Source of the DNA: Spirosoma radiotolerans | GTDB taxonomy: Bacteria > Bacteroidota > Bacteroidia > Cytophagales > Spirosomataceae | DNA: 64,000 nt | Direction: 5' to 3' | NCBI RefSeq assembly: GCF_000974425.1 | Contig: NZ_CP010429.1 | Location: forward strand, 3,162,001-3,226,000 | Shown: positions 8,680-17,286 of the stretch, one piece after another | How positions within the stretch are numbered: position 1 is the stretch's first letter | How the letters are laid out: every line of letters starts with the position of its first letter | The notes under the pieces: model-generated | The model's database searches: none | Seen by the model: the letters and a program-made list of their open reading frames with translations, nothing else | Told to the model about the DNA's origin: nothing | Translations under genes and position numbers: made by a program

Positions 8680-10128
8680 ATGAAACGCTTCTCCACGTTA
8701 CTCTTTTTATTCTGTTTTTGGTATACGGCTGGACTAACTCAGCCAGCCCAAAGTACTACCCAGGCTATTCGATACATTAAGTTAGCCAATACCCTCCGTG
8801 CGGTCGAAAAATCGGACGAAGCCATCAGCCTGATCAAACGAGCAATACCAGCCGTTCAGAAAACCAATTTTTACTGGGAAGCCGTTGCCAACGAGCTACT
8901 GGGTTTGTCGTATATGGATTTGCGGGATAGTACCACCGCTATCCGCTACCTGGAGAAAGCGCGCGCCCAGTACCTGAAACTCAAATATGTAGCCAGTGCC
9001 TGGGGCGTAAATGAGGTGGTCCGAAATCTATCAAACAAGAACCTGTACGCTGGTATTCAGATTGGCACGTCGACGATTAAGCTGGCGATTCTCAAAACGA
9101 AGTACGAGACTGATTTCTACGAAAAGGAAATCAAATCGACCATCGATATACCCAATCCATCGGTTACGCTTTTTGCCGATGCCTCCGGCAGCTACCGCCC
9201 GACGCAGGATGCCCTGAAAGTGTGTCTGGATTCGATTCAACACTACAATATTCCCAACGAACGGGTGTTCATCGTTCTGAGTAACGATGTCCGGGAAGAA
9301 CTAGTCCGGAACCCCCGAACTCGAACGAAACTTTACGAGCAACTGTCGCGGGTGCTGCCCAACAGCAGCCTGAAAATAGACACCTCACTCACAGCCAGTC
9401 GGGAGGCCGAATTATTTACGACCGGCGCCATTCCCCGCAAAGTATGGCCAACTACCTCCGCGCTGGATATAGGCAGCAACAGTACTTTGGGGGGCTACTT
9501 CGAGCAGGCGGCCGGGCCCAACAACAAAACGTTTCATGGCATCAATGTCCCCGTCGGCATCAACTCACTCGTTAGCCAAATCGATACAAAACGGTCGATG
9601 AACATGGACGCCTATAAAAAGGAAGCGCAACGGGTTGTCAAATCCATCGCAGACAGGGAACTGGCACCCCGTCTGAATGCCAGTAATCAAGGATTACAAA
9701 ATCGGAAAACAGTGGGGGTTGGCGGCGACATCGTTTGGGCACTTATTACGTATTTACATCCGGAAACTGCGGGCGTGACCGCCGTGGCCGTCACGCTGGA
9801 CGATGTCGAACGCTTTAAACGACTGGCACTAAACGACTATAAGGAGTTGACAAAACCGAACCTGAATGGAATTGTTGATCCGGAAATCAGAGCCCAGGCG
9901 GAAAGCAACGTGAATACTATTCAAAACCAACTCGATGAAAAACAACTCATTGCCGGTGCTTTGTGGCTGGAATCCATCATGAAATCGTACTCAGCTATGA
10001 ATGGCGAACCAAAGCGTTTCGTCTTCGTTCGCAATGCCGATGTAGGCTGGGTAACCGGCAAATTTCTGGAAACGATCAATTTCGAATACGAGTCAACCAT
10101 CGCTAAAGGGGCTTTGTATACCCGGTAG
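8680..10128 (+). CDS. Exported TPR protein with a Ppx/GppA-like (ASKHA fold) domain
   Basis: A 482-residue protein with a signal peptide (cleavage near residue 20). Residues about 24-115 are helical and look like two TPR units (AIRYIKLANTLRAVEKSDEA, then LLGLSYMDLRDSTTAIRYLE). From residue 123 an actin-like phosphatase fold follows: YAGIQIGTSTIKLAIL (phosphate-1 type strand-turn), SREAELFTTGAIP near 240 (compare the EEA segment of exopolyphosphatases), ALDIGSNSTLGGYF at about 261-274 (phosphate-2 type) and TVGVGGDIVWAL near 343. The domain resembles Ppx/GppA, which hydrolyse polyphosphate or pppGpp in the cytoplasm. An exported copy is unusual because the periplasm is thought to lack ATP; it may bind polyphosphate or be inactive. 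Confidence 0.65.
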   Translation: MKRFSTLLFLFCFWYTAGLTQPAQSTTQAIRYIKLANTLRAVEKSDEAISLIKRAIPAVQKTNFYWEAVANELLGLSYMDLRDSTTAIRYLEKARAQYLKLKYVASAWGVNEVVRNLSNKNLYAGIQIGTSTIKLAILKTKYETDFYEKEIKSTIDIPNPSVTLFADASGSYRPTQDALKVCLDSIQHYNIPNERVFIVLSNDVREELVRNPRTRTKLYEQLSRVLPNSSLKIDTSLTASREAELFTTGAIPRKVWPTTSALDIGSNSTLGGYFEQAAGPNNKTFHGINVPVGINSLVSQIDTKRSMNMDAYKKEAQRVVKSIADRELAPRLNASNQGLQNRKTVGVGGDIVWALITYLHPETAGVTAVAVTLDDVERFKRLALNDYKELTKPNLNGIVDPEIRAQAESNVNTIQNQLDEKQLIAGALWLESIMKSYSAMNGEPKRFVFVRNADVGWVTGKFLETINFEYESTIAKGALYTR

Positions 10129-10137
10129 ATCGTGTCT

Positions 10138-10201
10138 AACTGGAAAAAGAATGAGGCCATCAGTTAAATCTTTAACTGATGGCCTCATTCTTTTTCCAGT
10201 T
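10138..10201. terminator. Perfect 31-bp bidirectional terminator hairpin
   Basis: Arms 10138-10168 and 10171-10201 are perfect inverted copies with a 2-base loop, located between the convergent Ppx-like and comEC genes. Each arm contains a run of A on one strand and T on the other, as expected for a two-way intrinsic terminator. Confidence 0.85.
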
Positions 10202-10223
10202 ATTTTTTGCCAATGGCTACGCG

Positions 10224-12356
10224 TCACCTCAAATCAGCGACGTACGCGCCCATCTGTCGCACCGAATAACAGGCAATGTTACGAACTTTCGCTTCGGATA
10301 AAAGCCTGTCCGTCAGCGGTGTTTTGTTCGAATCATCGAAGATAATATGTTCCGCCACCACGCGCCCGGTGAGCTGATTCCAGTCCTGTAACGCATTTCG
10401 GCGAATAATCAGGTAATCGACTGCTGCGGGTAACCGCCACCGGTTTCTACCCGTCAATTTGTTGACCAGCAAGAGCGTTTTTCCCTGCCAGACCCACAAA
10501 CCATACTCGCGGGCTTGGTAATAGCCGGGGATATTGCCGAGTGAGTGCCGGTCCGTTTCCTTTCGGCTGGTATTGACAATGGTCAGGGCCGAAACGCCCC
10601 ATTGCCCAAAGGTATTTTTGAGGTAAAAATCGAATGAACGCGTATCGGTACGATCCAGATCGGTTACCAACTGACTTCGGTGTCCAGCCGTCAGACTTAC
10701 CGCCGTCCGGTGCGGAAGAAAATGGACGGCCAGCCGTTGTTGATGAGCCTGCTGATAATCACCCCAGATCGTGACGCCTGCCAGCAATAAAGCGGCAACG
10801 CAGGTAACCCACAGATATGCTCGGTTTCGGGTGAGGATCAGAGCCGCTCCGGCAAAAATAACGGCATAGATCAGCCCCATAGCCGTTTGTGAAAGCCAGA
10901 GCCCATCCCAGGCCGCTCCAGGTAACTGGCCCGTTTGCGTCACGGCGTAATTCAGAATCCAGGCAACTTTATGCAACAACCAGCCCAGCACGTCATTCAG
11001 ATAGGGTACCCAGCTAAAAGCCAGCATAGCCATGGCTAGTGGCAACAGAATTTCTGACAGCACAATCACAAGTGGATTGGCCAGGAGGAAATACGTAGGA
11101 AACTGATGGAAATAGAATACGCCCAGCGGAAAAGTAATTAATTGAGCCACCAGAGCTACCGCCGTTAACTCCCAAAGTCGGTTCGCCCAGGTGTAGCGAA
11201 AGGTTATGGACTGATAAAGGGGCGACTGCCACCCACTTATGCCGCCCACTGCCAGGTAAGACAATTGAAACCCTGCCGAGAACACGGCGTATGGGTCGAA
11301 ACAAAGAATGAAAAAAGCGGATGCGCCCAGCGTATTGGCCAACTGCTGTTGACGCCCCATTGCATTGGCGACAATGAGAAGCGAAAACATGGCTGCGGAT
11401 CGAAGTACCGGTGGTGAGAAGCCAGTAACCAGAGCATAAAACCACAAAATGGTTAGCTGCAGAAAAGCCATCATCAGTTTACCCCGTGGCCGCTTGATCA
11501 GGAAGCTTAACAGGTACGTCAACACGGCGAACAGGATGCCCACATGAAGCCCCGATACAGACAAAATATGCACGGCCCCAGCCGCCGAGTACGCACGGTA
11601 CAACTCAGTGTCCAGATCGTCGCGCACACCCAGGATCATGGCGTTCACGATGCCGTATTCGGACCGGCTACCCACCTGATGGGTAAAAACGCTGTCGGCC
11701 CATCGATTCACGATGGTTGCCAGCTTCGTGATTTGGCTGGGTGGTTCAAGACCCAAAATTGCTCGCTCGAAGGTGCGCAGGTATTGCTGGTGGTATATAT
11801 TTCGGTAGCTGAGGTACCGTTTATAGTCAAACTCACCCGGATTCAAGGGCGGATCAATGGGGCGGGGCGCTCCCGATACCAACCAGACTTCTCCATATCG
11901 GGGCATGGCTTGCCGGATCGACGCTCCATTTACCTTGTCCAAATAGACTATCACCCGACCACTAAGCGGTTGCCATTGATCGCGCCAGTTTCCCCGGCGG
12001 ATGGCTAACTCGACGCGGAAAGTTTTGGCTCGTTCTTCGGGTTGCGCAGCGACGACACCTTCATAGGCCGTAAGCGTATCGGTCAGATGAATGATATTCG
12101 TCGACTCATTGCTCGCCGTATGTTGGTAAGTGATGCCCCAGCCAAGCGCCAAAAGAATCAACAATCCGCCCATGCCAGATGCCGTCTGAATGGGTTTGAC
12201 GCGTTCATTCACCTGCTGGTAAAAACCCCAGCCCAGCAGGCAAACGCCCACAAACAAGGCCATTAACGGAAGTTGCGGCCAGTCTGGCAATTGCCCATAC
12301 AGTACGATCCCTGCAATCAGCGCGCCTACGTAGCGCACAAAAGGATTTCCTTTCAT
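10224..12356 (-). CDS. comEC: ComEC/Rec2 family DNA-uptake channel protein
   Basis: A 710-residue polytopic membrane protein. The N-terminal part (residues 1-90) has three to four membrane segments, then a soluble OB-fold-like DUF4131 region (about 95-200, VVAAQPEERAKTFRVELAIR onward). The Competence domain follows with many membrane helices and the conserved SAAGAVHILSVSGLHVGILF and SPPVLRSAAMFSLLIVANAMGR. The C-terminal soluble part (about 570-710) is short and shows no metallo-beta-lactamase HxHxDH motif, as in many Bacteroidota ComEC proteins. The expected role is transport of single-stranded DNA across the inner membrane in natural competence. It overlaps the GNAT gene by 4 bp (ATGA at 12353-12356). 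Confidence 0.9.
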   Translation of the reverse strand: MKGNPFVRYVGALIAGIVLYGQLPDWPQLPLMALFVGVCLLGWGFYQQVNERVKPIQTASGMGGLLILLALGWGITYQHTASNESTNIIHLTDTLTAYEGVVAAQPEERAKTFRVELAIRRGNWRDQWQPLSGRVIVYLDKVNGASIRQAMPRYGEVWLVSGAPRPIDPPLNPGEFDYKRYLSYRNIYHQQYLRTFERAILGLEPPSQITKLATIVNRWADSVFTHQVGSRSEYGIVNAMILGVRDDLDTELYRAYSAAGAVHILSVSGLHVGILFAVLTYLLSFLIKRPRGKLMMAFLQLTILWFYALVTGFSPPVLRSAAMFSLLIVANAMGRQQQLANTLGASAFFILCFDPYAVFSAGFQLSYLAVGGISGWQSPLYQSITFRYTWANRLWELTAVALVAQLITFPLGVFYFHQFPTYFLLANPLVIVLSEILLPLAMAMLAFSWVPYLNDVLGWLLHKVAWILNYAVTQTGQLPGAAWDGLWLSQTAMGLIYAVIFAGAALILTRNRAYLWVTCVAALLLAGVTIWGDYQQAHQQRLAVHFLPHRTAVSLTAGHRSQLVTDLDRTDTRSFDFYLKNTFGQWGVSALTIVNTSRKETDRHSLGNIPGYYQAREYGLWVWQGKTLLLVNKLTGRNRWRLPAAVDYLIIRRNALQDWNQLTGRVVAEHIIFDDSNKTPLTDRLLSEAKVRNIACYSVRQMGAYVADLR

Positions 12357-12805
12357 TCTTTGGCGTAGGCAGACCCTGGCAAGACCATTTTATAATGCTG
12401 TATACCAGCCTCTTCGAACATAGGTCCAACCGACACGAAACCGAAACCAGCGTAGAGAGGCATGGCGGTTACCTGCGCGTGAAGATAAATTCGTTCAATG
12501 GGTTCGGGTTGCTGGCTAAATACATCGTCCAGAACTGCCTTCACCAGGGCCTTCCCGACGCCCATCCCCCGAAAATCGGCCAGTACGGCAAATCGTTCCA
12601 GCTTCACGCCGTTCGAGGTACGGCGCCAGCGGGCCGTTCCGCATGGTGTACCATCGACACGAGCCAGAAAATGAGTGCTACTTTCCTCAAATTCATCGTA
12701 TTCTTCCCGTGCATCGACATGCTGTTCCTCAACAAACACTTGACGACGGATGGCAAAAGCTGCTTGGAGGTCAGATGGATTTGAAATGGGTAAAACGTCA
12801 ATCAT
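12353..12805 (-). CDS. GNAT family N-acetyltransferase
   Basis: A 150-residue acetyltransferase of the GNAT superfamily. It starts with an IRRQVFVEEQ segment typical of the ElaA/YjcF-like group, followed by the acetyl-CoA pyrophosphate-binding loop in FRGMGVGKALV at about residues 89-99 (R/QxxGxG/A) and a final ARG-like FGFVSVGPMFEEAGIQHYKM segment. The acceptor is not predictable. The stop codon overlaps the comEC start by 4 bp, so it is translationally coupled with comEC, although a functional link is unclear. Confidence 0.85.
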   Translation of the reverse strand: MIDVLPISNPSDLQAAFAIRRQVFVEEQHVDAREEYDEFEESSTHFLARVDGTPCGTARWRRTSNGVKLERFAVLADFRGMGVGKALVKAVLDDVFSQQPEPIERIYLHAQVTAMPLYAGFGFVSVGPMFEEAGIQHYKMVLPGSAYAKE

Positions 12806-12830
12806 AGAATAGGTGGTATAAGGGTTGGGG

Positions 12831-12927
12831 TTTAGGGTTTATGGATTACGGATTACGGATTACGGTTGGCTGACGCGAATGAAAGCAGGTGTCAGCCAAC
12901 CGTAATTCGTAATCCACAAACCCTAAA
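12831..12927. repeat. Low-complexity word hairpin with GGATTACG units
   Basis: The left arm (12831-12874) contains three tandem GGATTAC words and the right arm (12891-12927) is its inverted copy with one word fewer. The loop is 16 bases. It lies between the GNAT and M43 peptidase genes, and may also act as a terminator for the peptidase gene. Confidence 0.65.
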
Positions 12928-12933
12928 CCAAAA

Positions 12934-14298
12934 TCATTGCACCAGCAAGCGCTTGCTGGCCATTTCGCTGCCGGTTTTGACCCGGACAATATACATACCC
13001 GAAGCCAATCCCTGCACCGAAAGATTGACCCGTGTACTAGGCGAGTTGGCGTACGAATACGATCGTAGCTGACGCCCGGTGGCATCGAAAAGATCGACAC
13101 TAAATGTTTGAAAACCCTTTAGCTGTACGTCAACTGATGGATCGCTTGTTGTTGGGTTGGGATATAAGTTGACCGTCAGTGCTTCCGTTTCTGTCAGGGG
13201 CGACGATACGGCCTTCAACAACTGCGCCCGCCGAGGGCTCAATGTCATGACCAGACGCATGCGGGCCACCTGACCGGCCGTAAACAGATTCATACAGGCA
13301 TCGGGCCAGTAGTTCATATAATCTTCTACCAGATCACGGGTTTGCTGGCCATTGAAGCAGGTGGAATAAGTCTGATTACAGGTGAGCAATTTGGACACGT
13401 CTGATCGGTCTTCGGTTGGTGGCGTATCCGCTACATAATCTTCGGCACATCCATTTCCATCCCCCCAGGTGTGAATCAGGCCCAGCCAATGGCCAATTTC
13501 ATGCGTGGCTGTGCGCCCCAACGCATATAAGGAGGCTGTACTGACCGTCCCAATTCGCTTACCAAAATACCGGTAGTCGATTATCGTACCATCCGTAAAT
13601 TCGTTAGCTGAAGTCGGTAGCCCTTTCAGCGTATCCGCTGCCGTTGGAAATTGCGTATAGCCAATGTAAGAATCAATTTTAGTAACCCAGATATTCAGAT
13701 ACCGGTTACTGGGCCAGTACGCAATTTGCGAGAGTAACACATCGTCATTGAATACATTAAACGATGATTTTTGCGCGTAGTAATGCCGGGTAATGCCATT
13801 GGTTGCTTTCCCTTCAGGATCCGTAGTGGCCAGATAAAACTCTATACGAGCATCGGCCCCTATCGGGCTTGTATTATACCCGTTTGTCCCCTCCTTTCGG
13901 CGATAATCCTCGTTCAGCACCTGAATTTGGGACAAAATCTGTTCGTCCGAAATATTGACATTGTTGGCACCACCAATGGTATTCGTTGCATTACTATGCA
14001 CGACATGAACCACAACCGGTATCCGATAAACGGTTTCATCATCCGCTTGCCTGAGTGATTGCGTTTTGGCTTCAGCCTGCTGAACCAGGTGGTTTAGTTG
14101 GTTGAGCTGACCCAGACGGTTAGGGTCGCGTTGTTGTAGAATACGCTCATGGTCAACCACACCACAGCGGTTAATCAGTTCCTCTTGAGTCGTCTGTGCC
14201 CAGCCTGCCGAGGCTGTTACATACAAAAACAAACCGGCCAGCCAACGCCAGCCGGTTTGTTTTTTCTTGATCAGGTTGTTATTGACCTGCTTTTTCAT
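12934..14298 (-). CDS. Secreted M43 (pappalysin/cytophagalysin) zinc metallopeptidase with T9SS sorting domain
   Basis: The probable start is the ATG at 14298 (MKKQVNNNLIKKK...), which gives a clear signal peptide ending near SAGWAQ; the frame stays open to 14349 but that part lacks features. The 454-residue protein shows the M43 zinc motif HEIGHWLGLIH with downstream TWGDGNGC, and a Met-turn type segment VEDYMNYWPDACMNLFT. The last about 75 residues (LYPNPTTSDPSVDVQL to KRLLVQ) are a type A T9SS C-terminal sorting domain with NPT, GRQL and GMYIVRV motifs. It is therefore exported by the Sec system and then through the T9SS. The start overlaps the end of phoH by 20 bp. Confidence 0.88.
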   Translation of the reverse strand: MKKQVNNNLIKKKQTGWRWLAGLFLYVTASAGWAQTTQEELINRCGVVDHERILQQRDPNRLGQLNQLNHLVQQAEAKTQSLRQADDETVYRIPVVVHVVHSNATNTIGGANNVNISDEQILSQIQVLNEDYRRKEGTNGYNTSPIGADARIEFYLATTDPEGKATNGITRHYYAQKSSFNVFNDDVLLSQIAYWPSNRYLNIWVTKIDSYIGYTQFPTAADTLKGLPTSANEFTDGTIIDYRYFGKRIGTVSTASLYALGRTATHEIGHWLGLIHTWGDGNGCAEDYVADTPPTEDRSDVSKLLTCNQTYSTCFNGQQTRDLVEDYMNYWPDACMNLFTAGQVARMRLVMTLSPRRAQLLKAVSSPLTETEALTVNLYPNPTTSDPSVDVQLKGFQTFSVDLFDATGRQLRSYSYANSPSTRVNLSVQGLASGMYIVRVKTGSEMASKRLLVQ

Positions 14299-15244
14299 AC
14301 GCTGTAATAATTTCGCGAACGAGCCGGTGGCGGACAACATCGCGGCCATCCAGTTCTACGAACGAAATTCCCTTGATGTTTTTCAGAATATCGACCGACT
14401 CGATCAACCCTGATTTTTGCCGGTTGGGTAGGTCAATTTGGGAACGGTCACCGGTAATAATTGCCTTCGATGTTGGCCCCATTCGCGTCAGAAACATTTT
14501 CATCTGCATCGGGGTCGTGTTCTGCGCTTCATCGAGTAGAATAAACGCATTGTTCAGCGTCCGCCCCCGCATGTACGCCAGGGGCGCAATCTCAATGATT
14601 CGATTCTCGGTATAAAATTTCAGCTTTTCGGCCGGAATCATATCATCAAGCGCGTCGTAAATCGGGCGCAAATAAGGATCGATCTTCTCTTTCAAATCGC
14701 CCGGCAGAAAGCCCAGGTTTTCCCCTGCTTCTACCGCCGGTCGGGTTATAATGATCTTCTTAACTTCTTTATTTTTCAACGCCCTCACGGCAATTGCAAC
14801 AGCCGTGTAGGTTTTTCCGGTACCCGCCGGTCCAATGGCAAATACCAGGTCGTATTTTTCGGCGGCTTCGACGAGCCTTTTCTGGTTATCTGTCTTCGCG
14901 CGGACGACGACACCGCGTGTTCCATAGACCAGTACTTCGTCATCATCAGGCGGCACAGGTGGCGCCATTCCGGCACCGTTCGTGGGCAGCCCACTATGAC
15001 TCAGGTAGCTCTGGACATTTTCGTGGGTAATTTTCCCATACCTCTGATAATGTTCCAACAGTGAGTCCAGAATATCACTGATGCGGCTAATCTCGGGCGT
15101 TGTGCCCTTAATACGAATCTCGTTGCCACGCGAGATAATTTTGCTCATGGGAAAGGCAGCGGCCACTTCTTTGATATTGTGGTTTTCCACGCCCAGAAAG
15201 TCGATGAGCGATACATTGTCGAGGGTGATGACTTTTTCGACCAA
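14279..15244 (-). CDS. phoH: PhoH family ATPase
   Basis: A 321-residue PhoH-like protein. The N-terminal about 110 residues form a small KH-like region (MSKIISRGNEIRIKGTTPE), and the C-terminal part is the PhoH ATPase with Walker A GPAGTGKTYTA at about residues 137-147 and Walker B FILLDEAQNTTPMQMKMFLTRMG, followed by ITGDRSQIDLP. PhoH proteins are cytoplasmic ATPases linked to RNA metabolism and phosphate-starvation responses in some bacteria. Its end overlaps the start of the M43 peptidase gene by 20 bp, so the two may share a transcript. Confidence 0.93.
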   Translation of the reverse strand: MVEKVITLDNVSLIDFLGVENHNIKEVAAAFPMSKIISRGNEIRIKGTTPEISRISDILDSLLEHYQRYGKITHENVQSYLSHSGLPTNGAGMAPPVPPDDDEVLVYGTRGVVVRAKTDNQKRLVEAAEKYDLVFAIGPAGTGKTYTAVAIAVRALKNKEVKKIIITRPAVEAGENLGFLPGDLKEKIDPYLRPIYDALDDMIPAEKLKFYTENRIIEIAPLAYMRGRTLNNAFILLDEAQNTTPMQMKMFLTRMGPTSKAIITGDRSQIDLPNRQKSGLIESVDILKNIKGISFVELDGRDVVRHRLVREIITAYEKAGQ

Positions 15245-15604
15245 ACGATGAATTACGTTAAAGTGTGATTCCGAAAAGTAAGCGATTTCTTTACGTGTAC
15301 AACGCGTTTTATCGAAAAATTATTCATCTGGATACATTTCTTATTTTCCGTTATTTTTTTGCACAAAACAAGTATTTTGCACTAAATAATGGCTATCTTG
15401 CTGATGTACAGACCACTACTCCACTTCTGTATTATGTACGCAAAGCTATACGGCTACCGTTGCTCAAATAATCAGTTTTTTTTTCAGCAGGGTAGTGTCA
15501 ACATTACCAGAATGTTACGGCCAATTTGGCGATGGCCGTGTCTATACGTTGAACAGTCCGGGCTTGCCTTGAGGGTGATAGATTGCGTAAACTTGCACTA
15601 ACAG
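15245..15604. other. Spacer between phoH and dnaB
   Basis: About 360 bases of AT-rich DNA between divergent genes. Short open frames exist but none has coding character. It must contain the promoters for both genes; TAAACTTG at about 15586 is one base off the TAnnTTTG consensus but lies very close to the dnaB start. No RNA gene is recognised. Confidence 0.5.
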
Positions 15605-17191
15605 ATGGAGAATAACGCACGCCCCAACCAACACCTTCGTAAGCCTTCGGCCTTTGCCGGAGGGCGTCAACAAGCCGGAAACCATTGGCTCGACACGGGC
15701 CTTGGCAAACTGCCCCCGCAGGCCCTTGACCTCGAAGAAGCCGTGCTGGGTGCGTTGATGATTGAAAAAGACGCCCTGTCGTCGGTTGTTGATATTCTCA
15801 AGCCAGAGACATTTTACAAGGAAGCTCATCAGCGGATTTATCAGGCCATCCTGACGCTGTTTGGTAATTCAGACCCCATCGATCTGTTGACGGTTACGCA
15901 GCAATTGCGGAAGACTGGTGAGATCGAATTGGTCGGTGGTGGTGGTTACGTTTCCGAACTTACCTTTCGGGTCAACTCGGCGGCCAACATCGAGTACCAC
16001 GCCCGTATCGTGTCGGAGCAGGCTCTCAAACGGGCGCTCATCGCCATGTCATCTACGATTCTGCGCGATGCCTACGAGGACACGACGGACGTTTTTGAAC
16101 TCCTCGACCGAACGGAGCAGTCGCTCTTCAAGATTTCGGAATCGAACATCAAGAAGAATTACGCCGACATGAGTACCATCGTCCGGATGGCCCTCAATGA
16201 ACTCGAGACCAAGAAAAACCAGGAAGGCTTAACCGGTGTGCCATCCGGCTTTACCAACCTCGACCGGGTTACCTCGGGTTGGCAACCCACCGAACTAATT
16301 ATTCTGGCGGCCAGGCCAGCCATGGGGAAAACTGCATTTGTCGTTAGCGCCCTGCGGAACGCGGCCGTCGATCACGGAAAACCCGTCGCGATTTTCTCCC
16401 TTGAGATGTCGTCCGTACAGCTAGTGAATCGTCTGATCTCGGCCGAAGCGGAAATTGATTCGGAGAAAATTAGAAAAGGAACGCTGGCTCCGCACGAATG
16501 GACGCAATTGCACCACAAAATTCAGCGGCTGACCGAAGCGCCTATTTTCATCGACGATACCCCTGCCCTATCCATTCTCGAACTCCGGGCCAAGTGCCGA
16601 CGGTTGAAAGCCCAGCACGATATTCAGATGGTCGTCATTGACTACCTCCAACTGATGTCGGGTGATACATCCGGTGGCCGGGGCGGTAACCGCGAACAGG
16701 AAATCGCGTCGATTTCGCGGGCGCTCAAGAACCTGGCGAAAGAACTGAATGTGCCGGTCATTGCCCTTTCGCAGTTGAGCCGGGCGGTGGAAACCCGTGG
16801 GGGCGACAAAAAACCACAGCTTTCTGACCTTCGTGAATCGGGATCCATCGAGCAGGATGCCGACATGGTCTGCTTCCTGTATCGTCCTGAATATTATAAC
16901 ATAACAGCCGACGAAAACGGGAACTCGACTGTTGGTATTGGAGAGGTAATCATTGCCAAAAATCGGAGTGGTTCCCTGGATACGGTGCAGCTTAAATTTA
17001 TTGGTAAGTTTACCAAGTTCTGTGATCTTGATTCGTATTTTGAGCCCGTACAGGCGCAGGGTTTTGCACCGGAGGTCAATGGATTGAGTAGCTTCGAAAC
17101 GCCCCCATCGGCGGGTAGCGTCTTCAAGAGTAAGGCGAATACGATGTCGAATTTCGGTAACGCCGATCCAAGTCAGGAGACACCCTTTTAA
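15605..17191 (+). CDS. dnaB: Replicative DNA helicase DnaB
   Basis: A 528-residue hexameric replicative helicase. The N-terminal domain begins near residue 35 (LPPQALDLEEAVLGALMIE), followed by the linker and the RecA-like C-terminal domain with Walker A ARPAMGKTAFV at about residues 236-246, Walker B MVVIDYLQLMSG, and the arginine-finger region KNRSGSLDTVQLKF near the end. SQLSRAVETRGGDKKPQLSDLRESGSIEQDAD is the usual H3/H4 stretch. The C-terminal tail (about residues 485-528) is poorly conserved. No intein is present. It unwinds DNA ahead of the replication fork. Confidence 0.96.
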   Translation: MENNARPNQHLRKPSAFAGGRQQAGNHWLDTGLGKLPPQALDLEEAVLGALMIEKDALSSVVDILKPETFYKEAHQRIYQAILTLFGNSDPIDLLTVTQQLRKTGEIELVGGGGYVSELTFRVNSAANIEYHARIVSEQALKRALIAMSSTILRDAYEDTTDVFELLDRTEQSLFKISESNIKKNYADMSTIVRMALNELETKKNQEGLTGVPSGFTNLDRVTSGWQPTELIILAARPAMGKTAFVVSALRNAAVDHGKPVAIFSLEMSSVQLVNRLISAEAEIDSEKIRKGTLAPHEWTQLHHKIQRLTEAPIFIDDTPALSILELRAKCRRLKAQHDIQMVVIDYLQLMSGDTSGGRGGNREQEIASISRALKNLAKELNVPVIALSQLSRAVETRGGDKKPQLSDLRESGSIEQDADMVCFLYRPEYYNITADENGNSTVGIGEVIIAKNRSGSLDTVQLKFIGKFTKFCDLDSYFEPVQAQGFAPEVNGLSSFETPPSAGSVFKSKANTMSNFGNADPSQETPF

Positions 17192-17199
17192 CCTAGCGC

Positions 17200-17285
17200 G
17201 GACCGCTCCGCCCCTGCCCGTATCGCGTTAAGCTAAACAAGGTTAGTCTTTGGCGTAACGAGCAGGATCAGGGCGGTCTGCTTCA
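17200..17285. terminator. Imperfect hairpin between convergent dnaB and LOG-family genes
   Basis: GACCGC...CCCTG near 17206-17219 pairs imperfectly with CAGGGCGGTC near 17267-17276, and inner segments GCGTTA and TAACG also pair. It probably serves as a bidirectional terminator. Confidence 0.35.
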
Positions 17286-17286
17286 C

